Assembly: GCA_019694455.1 (NCBI GenBank)
Contig: JAIBBY010000003.1
Coordinates: forward strand, 64,597-128,596
Origin: Pirellulales bacterium
GTDB lineage: Bacteria; Planctomycetota; Planctomycetia; Pirellulales; JAEUIK01
Direction of reading: 5' to 3'
Length of the DNA stretch: 64,000 bases
Positions 28,881 through 36,937 of this stretch are shown piece after piece. The translations under genes and the position numbers were made by a program. A model generated the notes under the pieces. The model had not been told where the DNA came from, made no database searches, and worked only from the letters and a program-made list of their open reading frames with translations. Position 1 is the stretch's first letter. Each line of letters starts with the position of its first letter.

Positions 28881-29267
28881 ATGCCGAAGCGCGTGCTCGA
28901 CATCGGTAATTGTGTCCCCGACCACACGGCGCTGCGCGCCTTGATCGAGGGGCAATTCGGCGCCGTGCTCGATCGGGCGCATCAGTGGCAAGACGCGGAG
29001 GCGCAGCTTCGCAGCGCGACCTACGACCTGGTGTTGGTCAATCGCAAGCTCGACGTCGACTACACCGATGGCCTCGACATCATCCACAAGCTCCAGGCCG
29101 ATGCGGCGCTACGGCAAGTGCCGGTCATGATGATCACCAACTACGCCGATCATCAGGCCACGGCCGTGGCGGCCGGCGCACTGGTGGGCTTTGGCAAGCT
29201 GGAACTTGGCGCCCCCGCCACGCGCGAGAAATTGTCTGCCGTGCTGGGGCAACCAGTCGGCAAGTAA
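28881..29267 (+). CDS. Receiver-like protein without the phospho-acceptor aspartate
   Basis: 128 aa. The alternation of strands and helices, YDLVLVNRKL in the place of strand 3, PVMMITNYAD as strand 4 with Thr86, and GFGK with Lys106 as strand 5 fit a CheY-type receiver. The residue that should be the phosphorylated Asp is Asn54, and only one acidic residue (Asp7) remains in the usual acidic pocket. It is therefore probably a phosphorylation-independent (pseudo) receiver. The ATG at 28881 matches the domain start. It follows the propeller genes by 94 bases and ends 5 bases from a convergent gene. Confidence 0.65.
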   Translation: MPKRVLDIGNCVPDHTALRALIEGQFGAVLDRAHQWQDAEAQLRSATYDLVLVNRKLDVDYTDGLDIIHKLQADAALRQVPVMMITNYADHQATAVAAGALVGFGKLELGAPATREKLSAVLGQPVGK

Positions 29268-29272
29268 ACAGT

Positions 29273-29617
29273 TCAACTCGCCGGCGACTTGATCTTGGCC
29301 ACCGCGTCGGACGCCGCTTTGCGAACCTTGGGGTCCTTGTCCTTGGCCGCTATCTTCTCCAGTTCCGCCAGCGCCGACTGAGATTCGGCGCCCATGCGGC
29401 CCAGGCGGATGCAGCCCAGAATGCGCATCCGCGCGTCCTTGGATCGCGCCAACTCCAGGTTCTTGTTGAGGTCGTGCGCGTCAAGATAAACCTGCGGATC
29501 AACCGGCGCCTCATCGCGGCCGCAGCCGACAACCGCGCCCAAGCCGATCAGGCAAGTCAACGCATAGAGCAAACCGGTCATCCAACGTGAGCGGGTCGAT
29601 TCACTGCCAAGCTGCAT
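29273..29617 (-). CDS. Small lipoprotein with HEAT-like helices
   Basis: 114 aa. The N terminus has a hydrophobic signal ending in the lipobox VVGC (Cys near residue 31), so it should be lipidated. The mature part is two or three charged helices with an RILGCIRLGRMG...ALAELEKIA...KVRKAASDAVAKI pattern, a HEAT-like pair. It is placed 20 bases after a DUF1559 pseudopilin gene, an arrangement common in planctomycetes, and is probably cotranslated with it. Confidence 0.75.
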   Translation of the reverse strand: MQLGSESTRSRWMTGLLYALTCLIGLGAVVGCGRDEAPVDPQVYLDAHDLNKNLELARSKDARMRILGCIRLGRMGAESQSALAELEKIAAKDKDPKVRKAASDAVAKIKSPAS

Positions 29618-29637
29618 CGTAGTCGGTTCCGTCGGTC

Positions 29638-30900
29638 CTACTGAGGAATGCTGGCGGTCTCGTTGCCAGCGACCACTGGCGAGGGCTCCGATCCCCCCTG
29701 AATGCTGGAGAGGCCGCGATAGATGTCCATCTGGATCGTCTCCGCGATGAAATGCACGGAGCCGTCGGCCATCATGAAATTGCCGCCTCCCTTGTGGTCG
29801 CTGCGGAAACTGCTGGTGCGATGGTTCCAAGGGATGCTCGACTGTGTTCCATTGCCAGCCCAGTCGATGCTGGGGCGGCAGAACATCATGCCCACCGGCT
29901 CATCCACCACCGTTTCCTTGATCGGATTTTGGTTGAGCGGCTCCAAGGTGCAGGCAAATATTCCGGTCAGCTTCAAATTTTGCTTAGACAGTCGATAGAG
30001 ATTCGCGGGCATGGTCCAAAATTGGTATGCAGGCAGCTTCCGTCCCGGAGTGGTCGGATCATCTGTCGCGTCGACCGGCGCGCAAGTGCCGTAGAGACGG
30101 GTGGGATCGCTGGTCTTGCTGCACACTTGCCAGTTGGGGCCTTCGGCGCCCTCGCCCATGCAGAAGGTGTTCGAGAGTCCATCTCCCACCATGTTCTCGG
30201 TGCAGGTGAACTCGGCGCCGCCGAAGCCGGTCTCCACGGGGAGCGACGCGTCGAACATTCCGCGTTCTTGATACGTCAAGCCAGAGCCCAACGGCGCCTG
30301 CGGCTGACCGACGATGTCTGCCCAACTCAGTATTCGGCCCGCGGTCACGCACCAGGCATCGCCGACACCTTTGCAGAGCACGTAGTCGGTCACTCCAAAC
30401 GAACTGCCAGTGGCGGCGCCCAGCGAAGCGACGATATCCGCCATGTACTGTTCAGTCGCGGGATTCTGCTTGTTGCCGTTCGCGGGGCAGATCAGCATCG
30501 GAATCGTGGCCGACATGATCGCCGGGGACTGGTCTTCCCAACTGGCGCGTGGATTGTAAAGCGAAGTCACCGTGGCCTGTTCAAAATAAGGACACAGTGA
30601 GAGGAACGCGTTGGTGTAGAAGCCGCCGCCGCCGGTATCGAGCTTGCCGTTGACAAAGCCGGGCGGATCACTGCCGCGGCCAAAAGTGAAGCCCGGCGGA
30701 AACGACCCAAGCGCCGTATGGTAGTTGTGCATGGAGATGCCAAGCTGACGCATGTTGTTGGTGCATTGCGCCCGCCACGCCGCCTGCCGCGCCGCCTGCA
30801 CCGCGGGCAATAGCAGGGCGATCAAAATCCCGATGATCGCAATCACCACCAACAGCTCCACCAACGTGAAGCCACGATTACGCAAATGGGCGCGACTCAT
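29638..30900 (-). CDS. DUF1559 pseudopilin-like protein
   Basis: 420 aa. Class III prepilin leader at the N terminus: [25 protein letters not shown] with the peptidase site after the Gly before Phe, methylated Phe and Glu5. The large extracytoplasmic DUF1559 domain follows, ending with the conserved [16 protein letters not shown] element. Planctomycetes encode dozens of these per genome; their assembly into a pilus is not established. The ATG at 30900 sits behind GAGAGGTGG. A HEAT-like lipoprotein gene follows. Confidence 0.95.
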   Translation of the reverse strand: MSRAHLRNRGFTLVELLVVIAIIGILIALLLPAVQAARQAAWRAQCTNNMRQLGISMHNYHTALGSFPPGFTFGRGSDPPGFVNGKLDTGGGGFYTNAFLSLCPYFEQATVTSLYNPRASWEDQSPAIMSATIPMLICPANGNKQNPATEQYMADIVASLGAATGSSFGVTDYVLCKGVGDAWCVTAGRILSWADIVGQPQAPLGSGLTYQERGMFDASLPVETGFGGAEFTCTENMVGDGLSNTFCMGEGAEGPNWQVCSKTSDPTRLYGTCAPVDATDDPTTPGRKLPAYQFWTMPANLYRLSKQNLKLTGIFACTLEPLNQNPIKETVVDEPVGMMFCRPSIDWAGNGTQSSIPWNHRTSSFRSDHKGGGNFMMADGSVHFIAETIQMDIYRGLSSIQGGSEPSPVVAGNETASIPQ

Positions 30901-31058
30901 GGGCCACCTCTCAATTCGCGGTAGGACAGGCGAGATTTCGCCAAGTTCAGTCATCTAACGACGGTTGAATGCGAGCAGCGAACCATCGCGGATGATTCGC
31001 TTCGTTGATCGATTGCATGCTAACAGATGCAACCTGACTGGGTGAACATTATTCGTCA

Positions 31059-31102
31059 GAAAATCTGGCTGCCATCCCCACCTCGGCGGGGATGGCAGCC
31101 AG
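31059..31102 (-). terminator. Terminator of the dockerin/PEP-CTERM gene
   Basis: Perfect 15-base stem CTGGCTGCCATCCCC / GGGGATGGCAGCCAG (31065-31079, 31088-31102) with an 8-base loop. On the reverse strand it is followed by ATTTTC. It begins 23 bases past the stop at 31126. Confidence 0.82.
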
Positions 31103-31125
31103 CAGCGTGCAGTCGGATCGCCTTA

Positions 31126-32031
31126 CTACGAGCGACGGCGCAGCCCGAGGGCCAGGCCGATCATCCCCAAGGCGGCCAGCACCAACGATGCCGGCTCGGG
31201 GACCGGAACCGCCGCGCTGCCAGGGGTGAAGTTGTCGGCCCAAATGGTGTAGTCGGCGCCGTCGACCTTGCCGTCGCCGTTGAAGTCGCCTTGGGCGAAT
31301 CCGCCAGCCTTCTGGAAGTTGTCGGCCCAGATGGTGTAGTCGGCGCCGTTCACAAAGCCATCGCCGTTGGCGTCGCCGGGCAGTTGCACCGAGCGCGTGG
31401 CGGTGATCCAGCCGCTCATGTCGATGCTGCCGATCACCACATCGTTCTGCTCAACGGGATTGGGGCTGAAAATATGGAACGTCAGCGTCTCGACGCCCCC
31501 GCTGGTGGTCAAACTGGCCAACTCGACGGTTTGATTGTTCGCATCGCCGGTGAGGTCGCCATCGCCCAGCGTCGAGCGAAATCCGCCTACGCCATCGCCG
31601 TTAATGTCTTCCACCCAACCCAGATTGAGTGTGTTGGGCGCCACGCCATCCTCAATGGTGCCTCCGAGAATCGCAATCTGAATGTTGTAGAACGCGGCTT
31701 CAACAAACGATGCGGTGCCGCCATAGACATCGTTGGCGCCCCCCTCATCGGTTGGATTGAAGGGGCTGTCGGGGCTGAACGCGCCGGCCATGATGCTGGT
31801 GCCCGATCCAAAGGTCAAAACGCCGCCAGACAAATCTGCCGTAATTGTGCCGCTGTACTGAGCGCTCAGCGACCCCGCCTTTTGTTCCAGGAAGGGGAAG
31901 CCAAACAAGTTGCCCGAGAGCGACAAAACGCTTTGTGATGGAACCAGGGTGTAGGTGACAGGGGCCGCCATGCTTTGCGTTGTGGCGCCAAGAACCGCGA
32001 GGCCAACCAAGACCGTGATAGCTCGATGCAT
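31126..32031 (-). CDS. PEP-CTERM protein with paired dockerin-type repeats
   Basis: 301 aa. Signal peptide at the N terminus (ITVLVGLAVLGATTQSMAAP), an unassigned beta-rich domain (about 25-215), two dockerin/EF-type calcium repeats (GDANGDGFVNGADYTIWADNF and GDFNGDGKVDGADYTIWADNF, about 218-265) and a PEP-CTERM tail: VPEPASLVLAALG plus hydrophobic segment and RRR. The tail predicts sorting by an exosortase and anchoring at the cell surface. GAGGAAA lies 8 bases upstream of the ATG. An 8-base palindrome lies 48 bases upstream. No cohesin partner is in the window. Confidence 0.9.
   Translation of the reverse strand: MHRAITVLVGLAVLGATTQSMAAPVTYTLVPSQSVLSLSGNLFGFPFLEQKAGSLSAQYSGTITADLSGGVLTFGSGTSIMAGAFSPDSPFNPTDEGGANDVYGGTASFVEAAFYNIQIAILGGTIEDGVAPNTLNLGWVEDINGDGVGGFRSTLGDGDLTGDANNQTVELASLTTSGGVETLTFHIFSPNPVEQNDVVIGSIDMSGWITATRSVQLPGDANGDGFVNGADYTIWADNFQKAGGFAQGDFNGDGKVDGADYTIWADNFTPGSAAVPVPEPASLVLAALGMIGLALGLRRRS
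31224..31371 (-). repeat. Duplicated dockerin-coding repeat
   Basis: Two copies of a sequence coding for GADYTIWADNF with its calcium loop, about 90 bases apart, near-identical in DNA. The same unit occurs twice more at about 45180-45325 in another PEP-CTERM gene on the other strand. Confidence 0.7.
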
Positions 32032-32078
32032 GTGTTAATTTCCTCTTGCTGCGGGAATTTGATGGAGGTTGTCGACCA

Positions 32079-32100
32079 TGCGCTGAAGCGCGTCAGCGCA
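32079..32100 (-). promoter_or_regulatory. Leader palindrome of the dockerin/PEP-CTERM gene
   Basis: TGCGCTGA and TCAGCGCA pair perfectly around a 6-base loop, 48 bases before the ATG. It may be an operator or a 5' UTR hairpin. Confidence 0.35.
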
Positions 32101-32449
32101 AACTGCAAGCGGTGGAAATGGGGCGCAGCCGAGGCAACTACTACAAGTCGGGGCATCGAAGCCAGCAAACCGCTGGTAAGCGGCGTGTGGTTAATGGAAT
32201 GCCGGCGAGCTGATCGCTGTCGAAACCGCGCCGCTCAAGCCAATCGCATTAGCGTTTTCCAGAGAAGGGACTTACGTGGCAGACCATCTGCCCACTGCCT
32301 GACCCAACACTTTCGTAGGCTAAGCAAATGGCCGCCGCGAGTCAAGAAAAATCACACCAATTGTCGCGAAAATCCAGTTAGATGACGCGATCACCGATGT
32401 CGGCCGACCGGATGGCGGTTTACCGGGCCACTGTCTCAGCCAACGCAAG

Positions 32450-32491
32450 AGAGGCCCGCCGCTCCCCAGTGAGAGCGACGAGCCTCTTTTT
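32450..32491. terminator. Hairpin downstream of the BBP7-like gene
   Basis: Arms at 32450-32464 and 32473-32487. As reverse-strand RNA all 15 positions pair, two of them as G-U; as forward RNA two positions mismatch but TTTTT follows. The pairing favours a reverse-strand transcript end, the T-tract a forward one. Confidence 0.4.
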
Positions 32492-32515
32492 CTGCGCTCG
32501 CGGCGAGCCTGGTCG

Positions 32516-34072
32516 TCACCAGTTGAATTCGAGGCCAAGGTTCATGCCTTGCGCCCAAAAGTCGCTGTTCTTGAAATGGAACGCCGGCCGCGCGGCCCCC
32601 ACCAACGAAGCGCCCCCGATTTGCGTTGGGTTTACCCCGGTGTCGATCTGCCGGCCGGCCTGCGCCACGCGACTCATGTACAGAAACGTGTAACCAAATC
32701 GGGCGCGGATGTTTTGACTGAGGCAGTACGTGAGGTTGAACTGCAGTTCGGGCACCACGGTGAACCGATCACGCGAGTAGCGGCCAATGTTGCTCGGCAG
32801 CGCGAGCAGACTGCCTTGCTGCGTGTCGTTGCCAATGCCGGGCACCATCACCTTCGTCACGCCCGAGATGATCGCGGTCTCGTGAATGTTGCCCAGCGCG
32901 ATCTTGCCCATCGCGTCCCAACCCCAGCGCCCCTGCTGGTTCTGGTACCACAAACCCAGTTCGCCGCCGTGGAAGGCGTTGCGCGTCAAGAACGACTCGC
33001 TGCCATAAACGGTCGTGCCAACCGGCACAAAACTGAAGGGATCGATGGAGATGGTGCGATCGCTGATCGACACCGATTCGTCGACCCGCAGGAAGCGATA
33101 ACCATAGAGCAGGTCGAGCCGGCGCCGGTTCGACTTGAACAGCGCCTCGCGCACATAGGCCTCGGCGCCGATGAGGTCGTTCGACGTGCGAGCGCTCACC
33201 ACCCCCTCGAGCACTCCCGGGAACGACACCACTTCCGAGTCGGGCGAGCCGGTCGATACGTTAAAAAACGGACGCGCGATGATCTGTTCGCCGGGCGAAA
33301 AGACGCCAAAGTGCGTGGCCGATCGGCCCAGCCCTAAGAAGCTGCCGCCGATGCCGATTTCCCGTGATTTGTCGAGCCAGATGCCGGCGTTGAGCCGACC
33401 GCCCGAGCGCATCCGCCCGTCTACCTTTTCATCGCCGAACAGCACCGATGTGGATGGCTGGCCGAGGATGCCGGCATTGTTGATCGCTGTTCCGGGCGTG
33501 CTGGTAGTGACGAGGGCCGGCAGATTGGCGCCCTTGCCCCACCACATCAAGTAATCAAACTGTCCCCAACCGTGTGGAATGATGAACGTCTCGCAGGCGC
33601 AGCAGCCGCAGCCAATGGGGTGCCCACTGTCGTAGCCCAGGTAGTCGGGACCGTAGTAATCGGGCCAGAGCGGTTCGCCTTCGTGGATGATCTGGCCGCC
33701 TTCGGCGATGGGCGCGGCCGGCGCGGCGACCGCTTCGCGCTGCGGAGCAGCGCCCGCGGCTGGCGCGGCGGGTTCGTTGGCCGGCAGCGTCTCTGGCTCG
33801 GAGGGCGCATTACCCGGCGGCTCGGCGCCCGGATCGTCCATGGCCGGCGCGTCTGGCGGGGCGGCCTCATCGGCGGCGGGCAAACCCGCTTCCGCTGCTG
33901 GCGCCTCCGCGTCGGGGATTTCGCTGGCTGGCAACTCCGGAATGGCTTCTTGCGCGTCGGTGCCTAGCGGCGCTTCCGTTTCTGACGTGGCGGGCGGCTG
34001 GGGCGCTTGGGCGAAGACCAAACCGGTCATCGTCACGAGCGTCAGCAACAAACCAGCGATACGAGCCTTCAT
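32516..34072 (-). CDS. BBP7-family outer-membrane beta-barrel protein
   Basis: 518 aa. Signal peptide (ARIAGLLLTLVTMTGLVFAQ), then a long Pro/Ala/Glu-rich low-complexity segment (about 24-115), then a barrel domain that begins with WGQFDYLMWWGKGANLPALVTTS, the typical start of the planctomycete BBP7 family, and ends with an aromatic terminal strand (LGLEFNW). Alternating strands with GYRFLR, GSFLGLGRS and GYTFLYMSRV fit an outer-membrane barrel. A small CGCCAC cluster precedes the barrel. The ATG at 34072 is the natural start of the signal peptide. Role: porin-like or structural, unproven. Confidence 0.85.
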   Translation of the reverse strand: MKARIAGLLLTLVTMTGLVFAQAPQPPATSETEAPLGTDAQEAIPELPASEIPDAEAPAAEAGLPAADEAAPPDAPAMDDPGAEPPGNAPSEPETLPANEPAAPAAGAAPQREAVAAPAAPIAEGGQIIHEGEPLWPDYYGPDYLGYDSGHPIGCGCCACETFIIPHGWGQFDYLMWWGKGANLPALVTTSTPGTAINNAGILGQPSTSVLFGDEKVDGRMRSGGRLNAGIWLDKSREIGIGGSFLGLGRSATHFGVFSPGEQIIARPFFNVSTGSPDSEVVSFPGVLEGVVSARTSNDLIGAEAYVREALFKSNRRRLDLLYGYRFLRVDESVSISDRTISIDPFSFVPVGTTVYGSESFLTRNAFHGGELGLWYQNQQGRWGWDAMGKIALGNIHETAIISGVTKVMVPGIGNDTQQGSLLALPSNIGRYSRDRFTVVPELQFNLTYCLSQNIRARFGYTFLYMSRVAQAGRQIDTGVNPTQIGGASLVGAARPAFHFKNSDFWAQGMNLGLEFNW

Positions 34073-34309
34073 GCCGAATCCCCCCAACACGTGCTCACCT
34101 GGCCGCTTGTCGCGCGGCCGACTGCATTGCGATTGCCCGACCACAACCGCGCGGTGATGGCCGTTAGCGATCGTATCGGCTAGTCCGGTCGGATCGAATG
34201 ACGAGAATTTGCCGATTCTGCGGGGCGAACCGGCGGCAATTGCCCCTAAATCGGCGGCAAAGTCGCCGTGGTTCCACTAGCTTCTCGTTGAGGATCGCCA
34301 ATTTGCTAG

Positions 34310-35521
34310 CTAGCTGGCGGCGAGACCGAACCGCCGTATCGCCATGTCGGCGATTTCTCGTCCGATGCTGATCGAAGCGGTCGCGGCTGGCGATGGGGCA
34401 TTGAGCACGTGGATCATGCGATCGGCTGCGACGATGTGGAAATCGTCGACCAGCGAGCCATCGCGCGTCACCGCCTGAGCCCGAACTCCGCAGCCGCCCG
34501 CCGCCAGGTCGCCAGCTTGCAATTCGGGAACCAACTTCTGCAGCGCGCGGACAAACGCCCGCTTGCTCCAGGAACGATGCAATTCCTCACAGCCGGTCCG
34601 CCAATAGCGGCTAGCCATGCGCCAAAATCCCTGGAATCGGGCCAGCGCCAGCGCGTCGCGCGCGGAGAAGCTCAAGCGTCCGTAGCCCTCTCGGCGTAGC
34701 GCCAGTACGGCGTTCGGTCCGGCCTCGATGCCGCCGCCGATGCGGCGAGTGAAATGGACCCCCAAAAACGGAAACCGCGCGTCGGCGACCGGATAGATGA
34801 GATGCCGCACCAGATCGCGCCGCTCCGGCGCCAGGTCGTAGTATTCACCGCGAAATGGAATGATGCGCACGCCAGGATCCGCGCCGCACAAATGCGCGAT
34901 GCGATCAGCCTGTAGGCCAGCGCAATTCACCAGATGCCTGGCTTGCACAACATCGTCGCCGGCCTCGATCGCCAACTCGCCGCCTAATTGCGCCACCTTG
35001 CGAACCTTCGCGCGTGCGCGAATCTCGCCTCCTTGTCGAGCAACGATCTCGGCAAACTGGTTCGCCACTCGCTTGAAATCGACGATGCCGGTTTCGGCCA
35101 CCAGTAGCGCGGCGACGCCTGTCGCGTGCGGCTCGCGCTCCTTTAACTCCGCGGGGGTGATCCTGCGCATGCCGGTTAGGCCATTCGCGCGGCCGCGGCG
35201 CTCGAGTTCGGCCAGCGCCGGCAGCTCGGAGTTGCCGGTGGCCACGACCACTTTGCCACATCGATCAAAGGGCAGGCCGTGCTCCGCGCAAAACCGATAC
35301 ATCAGCTCGCGGCCGGCGATGCAGTTCCGCGCCTTGTGCGAGCCGGGCTTGTAGTACAGGCCCGAGTGAATCACGCCACTGTTATGGCCGGTTTGGTGTA
35401 TGGCCAGTTCGGCCTCGGCTTCCAGCACCACCACCTTGGCCCGCGTCGACTCGCACAGCGACATTGCCGTCGCTAGCCCAACGATGCCTCCGCCAACAAT
35501 CGCGACATCGAATTGCGGCAT
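34310..35521 (-). CDS. lhgO: L-2-hydroxyglutarate oxidase/dehydrogenase
   Basis: 403 aa. LhgO oxidises L-2-hydroxyglutarate to 2-oxoglutarate with FAD. The N-terminal dinucleotide-binding motif is VAIVGGGIVGLATA; family features include the HQTGHNSGVIHSGLYYKPGS segment, FRGEYYDL, IYPVADARFPFLGVHFTR and GCGVRAQAV with SLVDDF near the C terminus. Length matches the family. It is a single gene between the BBP7-like gene and a divergent SDR gene. Confidence 0.93.
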   Translation of the reverse strand: MPQFDVAIVGGGIVGLATAMSLCESTRAKVVVLEAEAELAIHQTGHNSGVIHSGLYYKPGSHKARNCIAGRELMYRFCAEHGLPFDRCGKVVVATGNSELPALAELERRGRANGLTGMRRITPAELKEREPHATGVAALLVAETGIVDFKRVANQFAEIVARQGGEIRARAKVRKVAQLGGELAIEAGDDVVQARHLVNCAGLQADRIAHLCGADPGVRIIPFRGEYYDLAPERRDLVRHLIYPVADARFPFLGVHFTRRIGGGIEAGPNAVLALRREGYGRLSFSARDALALARFQGFWRMASRYWRTGCEELHRSWSKRAFVRALQKLVPELQAGDLAAGGCGVRAQAVTRDGSLVDDFHIVAADRMIHVLNAPSPAATASISIGREIADMAIRRFGLAAS

Positions 35522-35645
35522 GGGAATTCCTATCCGAGTTCATAATCGACGGACAAGTGGCCGCCAGAACTGTACGCCATCGACTCGCGAAACGGCAGCC
35601 CCTCTGCTCCAATGAGTCGAAACGTGCCGGCTCGGCGAACTTGTC

Positions 35646-36536
35646 ATGGCGAAGCTGATCTTTGGTTGCGGATATTTGGGCGCCCGAGTCGCGCGACTGT
35701 GGCAGCAGCGCGGCGAGCAAGTGCATGCCGTGACTCGATCCGCCGAGACCGCCAGTCGATGGCGGTTCGCTGGTCTTTCGCCGATTGTGGCCGATGTCAC
35801 CCAGCCCGCTTCGCTCCGCGACTTGCCACTCGCCGACACCGTGCTTTACGCCGTTGGGCACGATCGCGCGGCTGCCCCGACCATGCACGAGGTGTACGTT
35901 GCAGGTTTGACCAATGCGCTGGCGGCGCTTGCCAGTGGCATTGGGCGGTTTATTTACATCAGTTCCACGAGCGTGTACGGGCAGACCGACGGCAGTTGGG
36001 TCAACGAAGATTCCCCCTGCGAACCGCGCCGCGAGAATGGCCGCCTATGCCTGCAAGCCGAAACGTTGCTCGCTCAGCATCCGCTGGGGCGCCGCTCGGT
36101 GCGATTGCGACTGGCGGGCCTCTATGGTCCAGGGCGAATTCCGCGCGCCTCGGCGATCTTGGCGGGCGAGCCGATTGCCGCGCCCCAGCGCGGGCATTTG
36201 AATCTCATTCATGTCGACGACGCCGCGCGCGTAGTGCTGGCGGCGGAAGAATTAGCAGTCCCACCGGCGCGGCTCTACACTGTGTGCGACGACCTACCGG
36301 TCGTTCGCGCGTGCTATTACGAAGAGATGGCCCGTTTGCTTGGCGCCCCGGCGCCGACATTCGCGCCGCCGCCGCCCGACTCGCCCGCGCGCAGGCGTGC
36401 CGAGACCGATAAGCAAGTGAGCAACTCGCGACTGCGTCAGGACATTGACATTCAATTGAAATTTCCCACGTATCGCGAGGGCCTGGCCGCCATCGTGCGG
36501 GAGGCCGGCGCCAATGCGACCGGCGAAAATCGATAA
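35646..36536 (+). CDS. NAD-dependent epimerase/dehydratase (extended SDR, YeeZ-like)
   Basis: 296 aa. N-terminal nucleotide-binding loop FGCGYLGARVA, catalytic-type segment YISSTSVYGQTDG and LAGLYGPGR. The active Tyr-x3-Lys is not clearly kept: after SSTSVYG the expected YxxxK helix reads RLCLQAE, so the chemistry may be altered, as in YeeZ-like proteins. The C-terminal part (SNSRLRQDIDIQLKFPTYREGL) is typical of that subgroup. The ABM-domain gene follows after 33 bases. Confidence 0.85.
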   Translation: MAKLIFGCGYLGARVARLWQQRGEQVHAVTRSAETASRWRFAGLSPIVADVTQPASLRDLPLADTVLYAVGHDRAAAPTMHEVYVAGLTNALAALASGIGRFIYISSTSVYGQTDGSWVNEDSPCEPRRENGRLCLQAETLLAQHPLGRRSVRLRLAGLYGPGRIPRASAILAGEPIAAPQRGHLNLIHVDDAARVVLAAEELAVPPARLYTVCDDLPVVRACYYEEMARLLGAPAPTFAPPPPDSPARRRAETDKQVSNSRLRQDIDIQLKFPTYREGLAAIVREAGANATGENR

Positions 36537-36569
36537 CGAGTCCATTACGTCACAATCCAAGGAGCGCAC

Positions 36570-36881
36570 ATGATTCATGTACTGGCGACCATTCGCTTAC
36601 ACCCCGGCCGTCGCGCGGCGTTTCTGCAGGAATTCGCGAAACTCGTGCCGCTGGTGCATGCGGAAGCAGGCTGCATTGAGTACGGCGCGGCGATTGACAC
36701 AATCACCAAAATCCCGGCGCAAATCAACCTTGGCGCCGATGCGGTCATGGTGGTGGAGAAATGGGAGAACGTCGCGGCGCTGGCGGCCCACTTAGCAGCG
36801 CCTCACATGAACGAGTATCGCGCGCGAGTCAACGATTTCGTCGATCGGGTCGACTTGCAGATACTCGAGCCCGCCAAGTAG
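36570..36881 (+). CDS. Antibiotic-biosynthesis-monooxygenase (ABM) domain protein
   Basis: 103 aa, the size of YgiN-like proteins. It has the ABM ferredoxin-like pattern: IHVLATIRLHPGRR, LVPLVHAEAGCIEYGAAID, VMVVEKWENVAALAAHLAAPHM. Such dimers act as quinol or heme-related monooxygenases without metal cofactor; the substrate here is unknown. AAGGAG lies 5 bases upstream of the ATG. Likely in an operon with the SDR gene before it and perhaps the SelA-like gene 56 bases after it. Confidence 0.88.
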   Translation: MIHVLATIRLHPGRRAAFLQEFAKLVPLVHAEAGCIEYGAAIDTITKIPAQINLGADAVMVVEKWENVAALAAHLAAPHMNEYRARVNDFVDRVDLQILEPAK

Positions 36882-36937
36882 TGGTCGATGCGGCCACGCC
36901 GCCTGAATCACGACATTACTGAAGCAGTGGACCCAAC

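Larger units (their letters stand above)
32032..32515. other. Intergenic region with two inverted repeats
   Basis: 484 bases between two reverse-strand genes. It contains a leader palindrome (32079-32100) near the dockerin/PEP-CTERM gene and a hairpin at 32450-32491 behind the BBP7-like gene. Nothing else is convincing. Confidence 0.4.

Noticed and set aside
27248-28927. 559-codon open frame antisense to the second PQQ propeller
   Set aside because: A shadow of a strongly biased gene; no ribosome binding site and no family motif, while the sense frame has a signal peptide and propeller blades.
31975-32385. Forward open frame of 136 codons upstream of the dockerin gene
   Set aside because: No domain, no ribosome binding site, and it crosses the start region and leader of the reverse gene.
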